Notes under the pieces: generated by a model
Database searches by the model: none
What the model saw: only the letters and a program-made list of their open reading frames with translations
What the model was told of the DNA's origin: nothing
From: an uncultured Actinomycetes bacterium
GTDB taxonomy: Bacteria > Actinomycetota > Acidimicrobiia > Acidimicrobiales > Microtrichaceae
Assembly (NCBI GenBank): GCA_903953195.1
Contig: CAJBIS010000454.1
Coordinates: 1-5,079 of the forward strand
Length of the DNA stretch: 5,079 bases
Direction of reading: 5' to 3'
Shown: positions 1 to 5,079 of the stretch, piece by piece
Numbering within the stretch: the stretch's first letter is position 1
Layout: the number at the start of each line of letters is the position of its first letter
Position numbers and translations under genes: made by a program

Positions 1-1217
1 CACACCGCGAGCTCGACCACCTGCACCTCGACGCCGCCAACGACCTCTACGTCACGGCCCGTCACGAGGACGTCTTCCACATCTCGCGCGATCCCGAGCT
101 GTACTGCTCCAAGTTCGGCGTGCGACCGCTCATCGCCGGCGACATGTCGATCATCACCCTCGACGGCGAGGAGCACATCCGCCAGCGGCGCCTGATCAAC
201 CAGGGGTTCACACCGCGGCGGGTGCGCGAGCTCATCCCCCACGTGCGCCAGCTGAGCAACGAGGTCATCGACCAGATCGCCGACAAGGGCGAGGTCGACT
301 TCGTCGACGAGTTCGCGGTCCACGTGCCGCTCATCATCATCTGCGAGATGCTCGGTCTCGACCCCGACCAGCGCCTCAGCATGTACCGGTGGTCCGACAC
401 GATGATGGCCGGCGACGGTCACGTCGAGGCCGACGACCCGGTGCTGCACGCGGCGGCCGCGTCGTTCGGCGAGTACGCCACGATGTGCATCGAGCTCATC
501 GCCGAGCGCCGCGCCAACCCGCAGGACGACCTGATCTCGATCCTGACGTCGGCCTTCGACGCCGGCGCGCTCGCGAAGGAGCACAAGGCGATCCAGGGAG
601 TGTCCGACGAGGACATGGAGCGCATCAACGCGCAGCGCGACGCCGGTGAGCTCCAGCTGAACGACGACGAACTCCTCGCGTTCCTCACGGTGCTGCTCGT
701 CGCCGGCAACGAGACCACCCGCAACGCGCTCACCGGTGGGCTGATCGCCCTGTCGAAGTTCCCGGAGCAGCGACAGCTGCTGCTCGACAACCTCTGGGAC
801 GAGGCGTTCATGGACCTCGCCGCCGACGAGATCGTCCGCTACGTGAGCCCGGTGCTCGGCTTCATCCGGACCGTCACCCGAGACCACACGTACCGCAACA
901 CCGACCTGAAGGAAGGCGACCGCGTGCTCATGCTCTACGCCGGCGCCAACCGGGACGATCGGGTCTTCGACCGCCCCGACGAACTCGACCTCACCCGCAA
1001 CCCGAACCCGCACCTGGGCTTCGGCATCGGCCCGCACTTCTGCCTGGGCGCCAACCTGGCCCGCATGGAGATCAAGACGGTGTTCCAGGAGCTGTTCACC
1101 CGGCTGCCCGACATCACCGTGCTGCCCGACCTGCCGATGCAGCGCGCCGAGTCGTCGCTGGTGATCGGTCTCGAAGCAGTGCACGCGAACTACACGGCGT
1201 GCCCGGTGCATTCGTGA
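1..1217 (+). CDS. Cytochrome P450, 5' end cut by window edge
   Basis: Heme-thiolate monooxygenase that would insert one oxygen atom into an organic substrate using electrons from a ferredoxin or similar partner. The frame is open from base 3 to a TGA at 1215-1217, giving 404 residues. Bacterial P450s usually have 400-450, so only a short N-terminal piece is missing. The GTG at 120 is an internal valine: residues before it (VTARHEDVFHISRDPELY) already read as P450. Numbering from base 3, visible motifs are the C-helix region DGEEHIRQRR near 54-63, the I-helix oxygen-activation motif AGNETT at 234-239, the K-helix ExxR (EIVR) at 276-279, and the heme loop FGIGPHFCLG at 340-349 with Cys347 as axial ligand (codon at 1041). 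The stretch RYVSPVLGFIRT and the NPNPHLGFG lead-in recall CYP125/CYP142-type actinobacterial enzymes acting on steroids or lipids, but the substrate is not established. No membrane anchor is visible. An extra charged segment lies between the H and I helices. It overlaps the following TetR gene by 4 bp. Confidence 0.95.
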   Translation, partial: HRELDHLHLDAANDLYVTARHEDVFHISRDPELYCSKFGVRPLIAGDMSIITLDGEEHIRQRRLINQGFTPRRVRELIPHVRQLSNEVIDQIADKGEVDFVDEFAVHVPLIIICEMLGLDPDQRLSMYRWSDTMMAGDGHVEADDPVLHAAAASFGEYATMCIELIAERRANPQDDLISILTSAFDAGALAKEHKAIQGVSDEDMERINAQRDAGELQLNDDELLAFLTVLLVAGNETTRNALTGGLIALSKFPEQRQLLLDNLWDEAFMDLAADEIVRYVSPVLGFIRTVTRDHTYRNTDLKEGDRVLMLYAGANRDDRVFDRPDELDLTRNPNPHLGFGIGPHFCLGANLARMEIKTVFQELFTRLPDITVLPDLPMQRAESSLVIGLEAVHANYTACPVHS

Positions 1218-1783
1218 CGACCGCCGTTCGCCCGAACCAGCGGGAGCACATCCTCGACGCCGCACTCGAGCTCATGTCGGAGCGCGGCGCCGCGGGCATG
1301 AGCATGCGCCAACTGGCGGCGGCGTGCGACCTGCAGGTCGCGGCGATCTACCACTACTTCCCGTCCAAGGACGCGCTGCTGGCCGCCGTCGTCGCCGAAC
1401 GGCAGTACGGCGCCCGCCTGGCCGACCCGCTGCCGATCGACGCGACCGCGCCGCCGGCGGAGCGACTGAGCGCAATGTTCGTGCACGTGGTCGAGGGCGC
1501 CATGTCCGAGCAGTCCATCTGGAAACTGCTGATCGGTGAGGCCATGCGCGGTGAGGACGCGGTCCTCGGTGTGGGGCGCGACCTGCTGGCGCTGCTGCTG
1601 CCTGCCGCGAAGTACTGGATCGAACAGGCCGTCCCCGAACATGCGGACCGGGCGGAGCTCGCGCCCCTCATGGTGGGGCAGATGATCAACGCGTTCATCA
1701 CCTCGGTGTTCGAACCGGACACCGACCCGGCGGTGATCGCCGCCGAGTGCGCCCGACCGCTGAAGGCGCTCGTCGCCGACTGA
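1214..1783 (+). CDS. TetR/AcrR-family transcriptional repressor
   Basis: Likely a dimeric DNA-binding repressor released by a small ligand. With the GTG at 1214 it has 189 residues, normal for the family. The N-terminal helix-turn-helix domain covers about residues 8-55: helix 1 is REHILDAALELMSERG, then MSMRQLAAACDL, then the recognition region VAAIYHYFPSKDALL, which carries the classic YHYF-x-SKDAL signature. The rest, about residues 60-189, is a helical ligand-binding half not assignable to a subfamily by eye. I chose GTG 1214 over the GTG at 1199 because it makes the common 4-bp GTGA overlap with the P450 stop; the longer start would only add MPGAF. No strong Shine-Dalgarno sequence is visible, consistent with translational coupling. 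Co-transcription with the P450 suggests that it controls that gene and itself, probably from an operator upstream of the P450 outside this window. This regulatory role is inferred from position. Confidence 0.93.
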   Translation: MTTAVRPNQREHILDAALELMSERGAAGMSMRQLAAACDLQVAAIYHYFPSKDALLAAVVAERQYGARLADPLPIDATAPPAERLSAMFVHVVEGAMSEQSIWKLLIGEAMRGEDAVLGVGRDLLALLLPAAKYWIEQAVPEHADRAELAPLMVGQMINAFITSVFEPDTDPAVIAAECARPLKALVAD

Positions 1784-1806
1784 ACCGCCCGGGAGCGGCG
1801 CTTCAG
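1780..1806. terminator. Candidate bidirectional terminator hairpin between convergent genes
   Basis: CTGAA (1780-1784) pairs with TTCAG (1802-1806), and inside it CCGC (1785-1788) pairs with GCGG (1795-1798) around the loop CCGGGA, leaving a CGC bulge at 1799-1801. The structure spans the whole 19-bp gap between the convergent TetR and ArsC-like genes and includes both stop codons. Being an inverted repeat it can form in both transcripts. There is no T-tract, so it is not a classic intrinsic terminator; many GC-rich actinobacteria have such stems without U-runs. Function is inferred. Confidence 0.4.
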
Positions 1807-2165
1807 CTGCGCAGGAACGGGGCGACGCGGTCCTTCGGTCGACCGATGATCGCCACCCCGTCCTTCACCAGCACCGGCCGCTGCAGCAGCTCGCCGTGCT
1901 CGGTGAGCACGTCCACGACCTGCGCGGCGGTGGCCACGTCGGCATCACTCAGGCCGAGCTTCTTGAACACGGCGTCGCGGCGCACCAGATCGGTCACCGG
2001 GTCCTCGAGCTGAGCGACGAGCGTCTCGAGCGTCGCCCGGTCCGGGCGTTCCGCCTTCAGCATGTACTTCACCACCTCGACGTCGACGCCGGCCGCATCG
2101 GCCTGCTCGACCGCGTGGCGGGAGGTGCTGCAGTTCGGGTTGTGGAAGATCACGACATCAGCCAT
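1803..2165 (-). CDS. ArsC/Spx-family protein, glutaredoxin-type arsenate reductase-like
   Basis: Small cytoplasmic thioredoxin-fold protein of 120 residues. It begins MADVVIFHNPNCSTSR, which matches the HNPxCxTSR active-site signature of E. coli R773 ArsC, with Cys12 as the thiol that would attack arsenate. The three arginines that bind the oxyanion in that enzyme (R60, R94, R107) have counterparts at R62 (LVRRD), R96 (QRPVL) and R109 (GRPKDRV). The protein stops soon after the last arginine and lacks the 20-odd residue C-terminal tail of the E. coli enzyme, as is common for actinobacterial and YffB-like members. The ATG at 2163-2165 is preferred to a start 37 residues upstream (2276), because that extension is Arg/Pro/Gly-rich, has no homology feel and would overlap the divergent GH3 gene. 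The related families Spx/MgsR and YffB share this fold, and no ars partner genes lie nearby, so real arsenate reduction is uncertain. The gene is convergent with the TetR gene and divergent from GH3. Confidence 0.88.
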   Translation of the reverse strand: MADVVIFHNPNCSTSRHAVEQADAAGVDVEVVKYMLKAERPDRATLETLVAQLEDPVTDLVRRDAVFKKLGLSDADVATAAQVVDVLTEHGELLQRPVLVKDGVAIIGRPKDRVAPFLRS

Positions 2166-2171
2166 CCCCAG

Positions 2172-2177
2172 AACGTA
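2172..2177 (-). promoter_or_regulatory. Candidate -10 box for a leaderless ArsC-like transcript
   Basis: Read on the minus strand, TACGTT fits the TAnnnT -10 pattern and ends 6 nt before the ATG at 2165, so transcription would begin at or next to the start codon. Leaderless mRNAs are common in actinobacteria. There is no clear -35 hexamer at 16-18 nt. A GGGG just before the ATG is too close to be a convincing Shine-Dalgarno site. Confidence 0.35.
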
Positions 2178-2188
2178 CCGCCGGGTGC

Positions 2189-2193
2189 AAGGA
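2189..2193 (+). promoter_or_regulatory. Ribosome binding site of the GH3 gene
   Basis: AAGGA lies 7 nt before the GTG at 2201, a normal spacing. This supports GTG 2201 as the start of the GH3 gene. The site sits in the 35-bp gap shared with the divergent ArsC-like gene, so the GH3 promoter must lie in or over the 5' part of that gene. I could not identify it. Confidence 0.6.
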
Positions 2194-2200
2194 TCAGCGG

Positions 2201-4597
2201 GTGAGCGACGACCAGCCCGTGGAACCCCCGCCCGACGACGACCCCCGCGTCGAGGACCTGCTGGCCCGGATGACACTGCCCGAGAAGCTGGCCCAGCTCG
2301 GGTGCGTGTGGTCCACCCAGCTGTTCGCCGACGACGACTTCTCGGCGGCCGCTGCTGCGGACCTGATGCCCGACGGCACCGGTCAGGTGACGCGCATCGC
2401 CGCGTCCACCGGACTGCGCCCCGAGGGACTCGCCCGCATGGCGAACCACATCCAGCACTGGCTGGTCACCGAGACCCGGCTCGGCATCCCGGCGATCATC
2501 CACGAGGAGTCGACCGCCGGCTTCTGCGCCCGCGACGCCGTGCAGTTTCCCCAGGCGATCGGGCTCGCCTCGTCGTGGAACCGCGAGCTGCTCGAGGCCG
2601 TCGCCACGCACATCCGCAGCGAGATGGTGGCAGTGGGCGCACGACAGAGCCTGGCGCCGGTGCTCGACATCGCCCGCGATCCTCGTTGGGGTCGCGTCGA
2701 GGAGACCTACGGCGAGGACCCGGTACTGGTCGGCGAACTCGGCGCCGCCTACGTGCGGGGCCTGCAGGCCACGAACGCTGACGACGCCTCGGGACTCGCC
2801 GACGCGGTGATCGCCACGGGCAAGCACTTCCTCGGCTACGGATCGGCCGACGGCGGACTCAACCACGGGCCGGTCCAGCTGGGTCCCCGAGAGTTGCGCG
2901 AGGTGTTCGCCGAACCGTTCGCCGCCGCGATCCGCGACGCCGGGCTGGCCTCGGTCATGAACTCGTACTCGTCGGTCGACGGACTGCCGTGTGCCGGATC
3001 GCGGCTGATCCTCACCGAGCTGCTGCGCGGTGAACTCGGGTTCGTCGGGACGGTGGTCGCCGACTACTTCGCCGTCGACCTGTTGCGCACCCACCACCGG
3101 ATCGCCCCGAACAAGGCGGTCGCCGGCGCGAAGGCGCTGCTCGCCGGCCTCGATGTCGAGCTGCCCGCCACCGACTGCTTCGCCGAGCTCCCCGGCCTGG
3201 TCGCCGCCGGGGTGATCCCCGAGGAGTTCGTCGACGTCGCCGTGCGGCGCGTCCTGCACCACAAGTACGCGCTCGGACTGTTCGACTTCCCGTACGTCGA
3301 GGAGACCGGCGCGGCCGCCGCCTTCGGCACGCCGCAGGGGCGCGAACTCGCCCGTCTCGCGGCGTTGGAGTCGGTGGTGCTGCTCGACAACGACGGCGTG
3401 CTGCCGATCCGGGTGATGGCGACCGGCCGCGACGACGTCGTGGTCCGGCGGATCGCCGTGATCGGTCCGGCCGCGGACGACCCACGCCTGTGCGAGGGCG
3501 ACTACCACTACCCCGCCCACCTCGAGATCATCTACGGCGAGACCACACCGGCCTCCGACCTGCTCCCGGCGTCCGGTGGCGCCTTCGCACCGGGGCCGTA
3601 CTTCCCTGACATCGTCACGCCGCTCGCCGGGTTGCGGTCGACGCTGCTCGGTCACGACGTCGAACTCGTGCACGCACGCGGCTGCGACATCACCGGCTCG
3701 GACCGCAGCGGCATCGATGCCGCCGTGCAACTCGCCGACGATGCCGACGTGGTGGTCGTGTGCCTCGGCGGCCGCAGCGGCCTGACGCCCGACGCGACCG
3801 TCGGCGAGGCCCGAGACGCGACCGATCTCGACCTCACCGGCGTCCAGCTCGAGTTGCTCGACGCCGTCGCCGCGACGGGAACGCCGGTCGTCACCGTGAT
3901 CGTGTCCGGCCGGGTGCACACGCTCGACGTCGTCGAGGAACGCAGCAACGCGACCCTGCTCGCCTGGGTGCCCGGCATCGAGGGCGGTACCGCGATCGCG
4001 CAGGTGCTCCTCGGCGAGGTCGCGCCATCCGGCCGACTTCCCGTGAGCCTCCCGCGAGCCGTCGGCCAGGTTCCCGTGCACTACAACCACCGAGCCGGGG
4101 GCGGACGCAGCCAGTTCTGGGGTGACTACACCGACTCGCCCAGCGGACCGTTGCACCCGTTCGGGTTCGGGTTGAGCACGACCACGTTCACCTACTCCGA
4201 TCTGGACATCACGGCGGGTTCCACGACCGAGACCTCGGTGATCACGGCACGGTTGCGCAACGACGGCCCCGTCGACGCCGACGAGGTCGTGCAGTGCTAC
4301 GTGCACGACGAGACCGCGTCAGTGGCCCGGCCGGAACGACAGCTCGTCGGGTTCGGCCGCGTCCACCTGCCGGTCGGCGCGTCGGCGACGATCACCTTCG
4401 AGGTCCACCCGTCGCGGCTCGCGTTCTACGACGAGGACTTCCAATGCGTGTGCGAGCCCGGGGCGTTCCGGTTCGAGGTCGGCGGCTGGGCCGGGGCACC
4501 GGCGCTCGTCGACACGGTCGATCTGGCCGGCGACGTCACCCACCACCGGCAGCGGGACTGGGTGTCGACCACGTTCCACTCCTCGATCGACGGCTGA
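2201..4597 (+). CDS. Glycoside hydrolase family 3 (beta-glucosidase/beta-xylosidase-like)
   Basis: Retaining beta-glycosidase of 798 residues that would release a terminal sugar from beta-linked oligosaccharides or glycosides. No signal peptide is seen at the N terminus (MSDDQPVEPPPDDDP), so it probably acts in the cytoplasm on imported substrates. Domain order: TIM-barrel-like GH3 N domain about 15-360, alpha/beta sandwich GH3 C domain about 390-640, fibronectin-III-like domain about 690-760. Seen motifs are HEESTAG at 101-107, DPRWGRVEETYGEDP at 160-174, KHFLGYG at 208-214 and MNSYSSVDGLP at 253-263. The nucleophile is Asp288 in VVADYFAV (codon at 3062), where many relatives have SDW. Glu536 in GEARDATDLDLTGVQ is the likely acid/base. 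PFGFGLSTTTF at 653-663 closes the second domain. There is no PA14 insert, and length is normal for this three-domain type. HEExxxG is typical of actinobacterial xylosidase/glucosidase members; exact specificity cannot be read. Start GTG 2201 is supported by AAGGA. Confidence 0.95.
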   Translation: MSDDQPVEPPPDDDPRVEDLLARMTLPEKLAQLGCVWSTQLFADDDFSAAAAADLMPDGTGQVTRIAASTGLRPEGLARMANHIQHWLVTETRLGIPAIIHEESTAGFCARDAVQFPQAIGLASSWNRELLEAVATHIRSEMVAVGARQSLAPVLDIARDPRWGRVEETYGEDPVLVGELGAAYVRGLQATNADDASGLADAVIATGKHFLGYGSADGGLNHGPVQLGPRELREVFAEPFAAAIRDAGLASVMNSYSSVDGLPCAGSRLILTELLRGELGFVGTVVADYFAVDLLRTHHRIAPNKAVAGAKALLAGLDVELPATDCFAELPGLVAAGVIPEEFVDVAVRRVLHHKYALGLFDFPYVEETGAAAAFGTPQGRELARLAALESVVLLDNDGVLPIRVMATGRDDVVVRRIAVIGPAADDPRLCEGDYHYPAHLEIIYGETTPASDLLPASGGAFAPGPYFPDIVTPLAGLRSTLLGHDVELVHARGCDITGSDRSGIDAAVQLADDADVVVVCLGGRSGLTPDATVGEARDATDLDLTGVQLELLDAVAATGTPVVTVIVSGRVHTLDVVEERSNATLLAWVPGIEGGTAIAQVLLGEVAPSGRLPVSLPRAVGQVPVHYNHRAGGGRSQFWGDYTDSPSGPLHPFGFGLSTTTFTYSDLDITAGSTTETSVITARLRNDGPVDADEVVQCYVHDETASVARPERQLVGFGRVHLPVGASATITFEVHPSRLAFYDEDFQCVCEPGAFRFEVGGWAGAPALVDTVDLAGDVTHHRQRDWVSTTFHSSIDG

Positions 4598-4604
4598 GAT
4601 CTGG

Positions 4605-4634
4605 TTCGGGGTCGCCCGATCGGGCCCGACCGAA
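4605..4634 (+). terminator. Candidate stem-loop after the GH3 gene
   Basis: TTCGGGGTCG (4605-4614) can pair with CGACCGAA (4627-4634) with two bulged G residues, and the enclosed segment contains the perfect palindrome CCCGATCGGG (4615-4624). It begins 7 nt after the GH3 stop. There is no T-tract behind it, so a terminator role is only likely by position; it could equally be a protein-binding site. Confidence 0.4.
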
Positions 4635-4670
4635 TAGATTCGATTCGACCCGAATCGATTCGGCCCGGAT
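4631..4670. repeat. Two tandem near-palindromes, 20-bp period
   Basis: CGAATAGATTCG (4631-4642) and CGAATCGATTCG (4651-4662) differ at one of 12 positions and start exactly 20 bp apart, about two helical turns. The second is a perfect palindrome that extends to CCGAATCGATTCGG (4650-4663). Such paired dyads on one helix face resemble a dimeric repressor operator. They lie just before the small LURP-one-like gene. No regulator can be assigned; the TetR protein in this window is only one candidate. Confidence 0.45.
4635..4640 (+). promoter_or_regulatory. Candidate -10 box for the LURP-one-like gene
   Basis: TAGATT fits TAnnnT and lies within the first dyad repeat. A start near 4647 would leave a leader of about 36 nt that contains the perfect palindrome and the AAGGAGG site. 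No recognisable -35 hexamer is present at 17-18 nt, so this is tentative. Confidence 0.3.
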
Positions 4671-4671
4671 C

Positions 4672-4678
4672 AAGGAGG
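4672..4678 (+). promoter_or_regulatory. Strong ribosome binding site AAGGAGG
   Basis: A full-strength AAGGAGG, complementary to the 16S rRNA 3' end, stands 4 nt before the ATG at 4683. It is the best Shine-Dalgarno sequence in the window, though the spacing is slightly short. It fixes the start of the small downstream gene and shows that the gene is, or was recently, translated. Confidence 0.75.
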
Positions 4679-4682
4679 CCCG

Positions 4683-5045
4683 ATGCCCGCATCCGAGTAC
4701 GTCCTGCACCGCAAGCTCACGTCGCTCGACAGCTTCGACGTCACCGACGCCGCCGGCGCCCACGCCTTCGGCGTCAAGTACCACATCGACGGGCTCACCA
4801 AGGCGTCGTGGACGCTCACCGACGCCAGCGGCGCCCAGGTGGGCAAGCTCATCCGGGCCGGCGTCCACATGCACCCGACCTTCACGCTCGACCGGCCGGG
4901 TCACGATGAGGTCACCATCTCGAAGTCCAACTTCATGCCCGTCCAGGAGACGTGGCGGGCCGGCGAGATCCACCCACGCGCGATCGGCGGCGTCCGACAG
5001 GCACCCATGGCAGGCTGCGCACATGAGCGACGCATCGACCGATGA
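4683..5045 (+). CDS. Small LURP-one-related/Tubby-like protein, half-length
   Basis: A 120-residue soluble protein with no signal peptide or membrane segment. Residues 5-92 have the alternating beta-strand wording of the LURP-one-related (LOR, Tubby C-terminal-like) fold: YVLHRKLTSLDSFDVTDAAG, then AFGVKYHI, then WTLTDASGAQVGKLI, then HPTFTLDRPGHDEVTISKS. This corresponds to the typical pattern of a K-L-x-S-L opening, a D-x-x-G turn, and an I-x-K strand. Such domains usually need about 150-160 residues to close a 12-strand barrel around a C-terminal helix. Here the second half is missing: the last 25 or so residues (from about GEIHPRA) look unlike the family and overlap the next gene by 23 bp. 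Neither other forward frame after 4923 restores a family-like tail, so a simple frameshift does not explain it. It may be a truncated remnant or a genuine half-domain. Members have been linked to phospholipid scramblase-like proteins, but no function is claimed. Confidence 0.6.
   Translation: MPASEYVLHRKLTSLDSFDVTDAAGAHAFGVKYHIDGLTKASWTLTDASGAQVGKLIRAGVHMHPTFTLDRPGHDEVTISKSNFMPVQETWRAGEIHPRAIGGVRQAPMAGCAHERRIDR
5011..5016 (+). promoter_or_regulatory. Candidate -10 box for a leaderless gene at 5023
   Basis: CAGGCT resembles the TAnnnT -10 pattern with one mismatch and ends 6 nt before the ATG at 5023. This is the same geometry as TACGTT before the ArsC-like gene. No Shine-Dalgarno sequence is seen at the usual distance, which favours a leaderless start. 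It lies inside the tail of the preceding reading frame. Confidence 0.3.
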
Positions 5046-5079
5046 ACGATCCGGGGATGACACGGTCGTCCGACTCGAA
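5023..5079 (+). CDS. Start of a hypothetical gene, 3' end cut by window edge
   Basis: An open frame from ATG 5023 to the window edge gives 19 residues, MSDASTDERSGDDTVVRLE. The polar, acidic MSD-type N terminus resembles that of many actinobacterial cytoplasmic proteins (the GH3 product here also begins MSDD). The frame is different from that of the preceding gene and overlaps it by 23 bp. Too little is present to identify a family. The frame is also open upstream, but no good start codon with a binding site is seen there. Confidence 0.45.
   Translation, partial: MSDASTDERSGDDTVVRLE

Noticed and set aside
120..122. GTG at 120 as the P450 start codon
   Set aside because: The same frame is open back to base 3 and the upstream residues (HEDVFHISRDPELYCSKFG) fit the N-terminal part of P450s. 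The true start is outside the window.
1190..1783. Several overlapping minus-strand and alternate-frame ORFs over the TetR gene
   Set aside because: They are Arg/Ala/Pro-rich shadow frames typical of GC-rich DNA; the TetR frame has a clear helix-turn-helix.
2166..2276. N-terminal extension of the ArsC-like protein from an upstream ATG at 2276
   Set aside because: The added 37 residues are Arg/Gly/Pro-rich, precede a normal family N terminus (MADVVIFHNP) and would overlap the start of the divergent GH3 gene.
2150..4306. A 718-codon open frame on the minus strand lying across nearly the whole GH3 gene
   Set aside because: It is codon-aligned with the GH3 frame on the opposite strand. In such a GC-rich gene the sense codons TTA, CTA and TCA are avoided, so antisense stops are absent by default. 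The product is low-complexity (Arg, Gly, Val, His, Asp) with no recognisable motif, while the sense frame has a full GH3 motif set.
4923..5022. A frameshift in the LURP-one-like gene that would restore its second half
   Set aside because: I read both other forward frames: one gives an Arg/Ala/Ser-rich string leading into the next gene, and the other runs to a TGA at 5024-5026 with no family-like strands. Neither resembles the missing half.
4536..5063. A 175-codon minus-strand frame over the LURP-one-like gene and its upstream gap
   Set aside because: It crosses the palindromic gap and the GH3 3' end, shows no family pattern and no ribosome binding site, and competes with a plus-strand gene that has AAGGAGG and family-like strands.
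1..5079. Mobile element, CRISPR, tRNA or rRNA
   Set aside because: No terminal inverted repeats with a transposase, no repeat-spacer pattern, no cloverleaf and no rRNA-like sequence were recognised.

Overview
The window is GC-rich and gene-dense, with strong use of G or C at third codon positions, small or overlapping gene junctions and GTG starts. This fits a high-GC actinobacterium. The wording of the P450 and of the glycoside hydrolase would suit Acidimicrobiia (Ilumatobacter-like) or a related lineage, but that placement is an inference from memory of such proteins and not a search result.

Layout from left to right. Positions 1-1217 (+) hold most of a soluble bacterial cytochrome P450 whose first residues lie outside the window. 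It overlaps by 4 bp (GTGA) a TetR-type repressor (1214-1783, +), so the two are probably one translationally coupled unit. A 19-bp gap follows, and the convergent gene 1803-2165 (-) encodes an ArsC/Spx-fold thioredoxin-like protein with the catalytic Cys and three Arg of glutaredoxin-type arsenate reductases. Its start lies 35 bp from the divergently transcribed glycoside hydrolase family 3 gene (2201-4597, +), which encodes a 798-residue beta-glucosidase/beta-xylosidase-like enzyme without a signal peptide. After an 85-bp gap rich in palindromes comes a small gene (4683-5045, +) whose product resembles the N-terminal half of a LURP-one-related/Tubby-like domain. A further gene starts at about 5023 (+) and runs off the right edge.

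The genes do not form an obvious single pathway. P450 plus TetR is a plausible self-contained module for oxidation of a lipid-like or xenobiotic substrate under repressor control. The ArsC-like gene is not accompanied by arsR, arsB or acr3. The GH3 enzyme stands alone, without a visible transporter or sugar regulator. No RNA gene, CRISPR array, insertion sequence or phage gene was seen, and no stretch longer than 300 bases lacks a gene.

I do not see strong evidence for a new multi-gene system. The items most worth a second look are the palindrome-filled gap at 4598-4682 with two near-identical CGAAT-N2-ATTCG elements exactly 20 bp apart, the half-length LURP-one-like protein behind it, the acidic/basic insertion in the P450, and the stem that pairs the stop codons of the two convergent genes.
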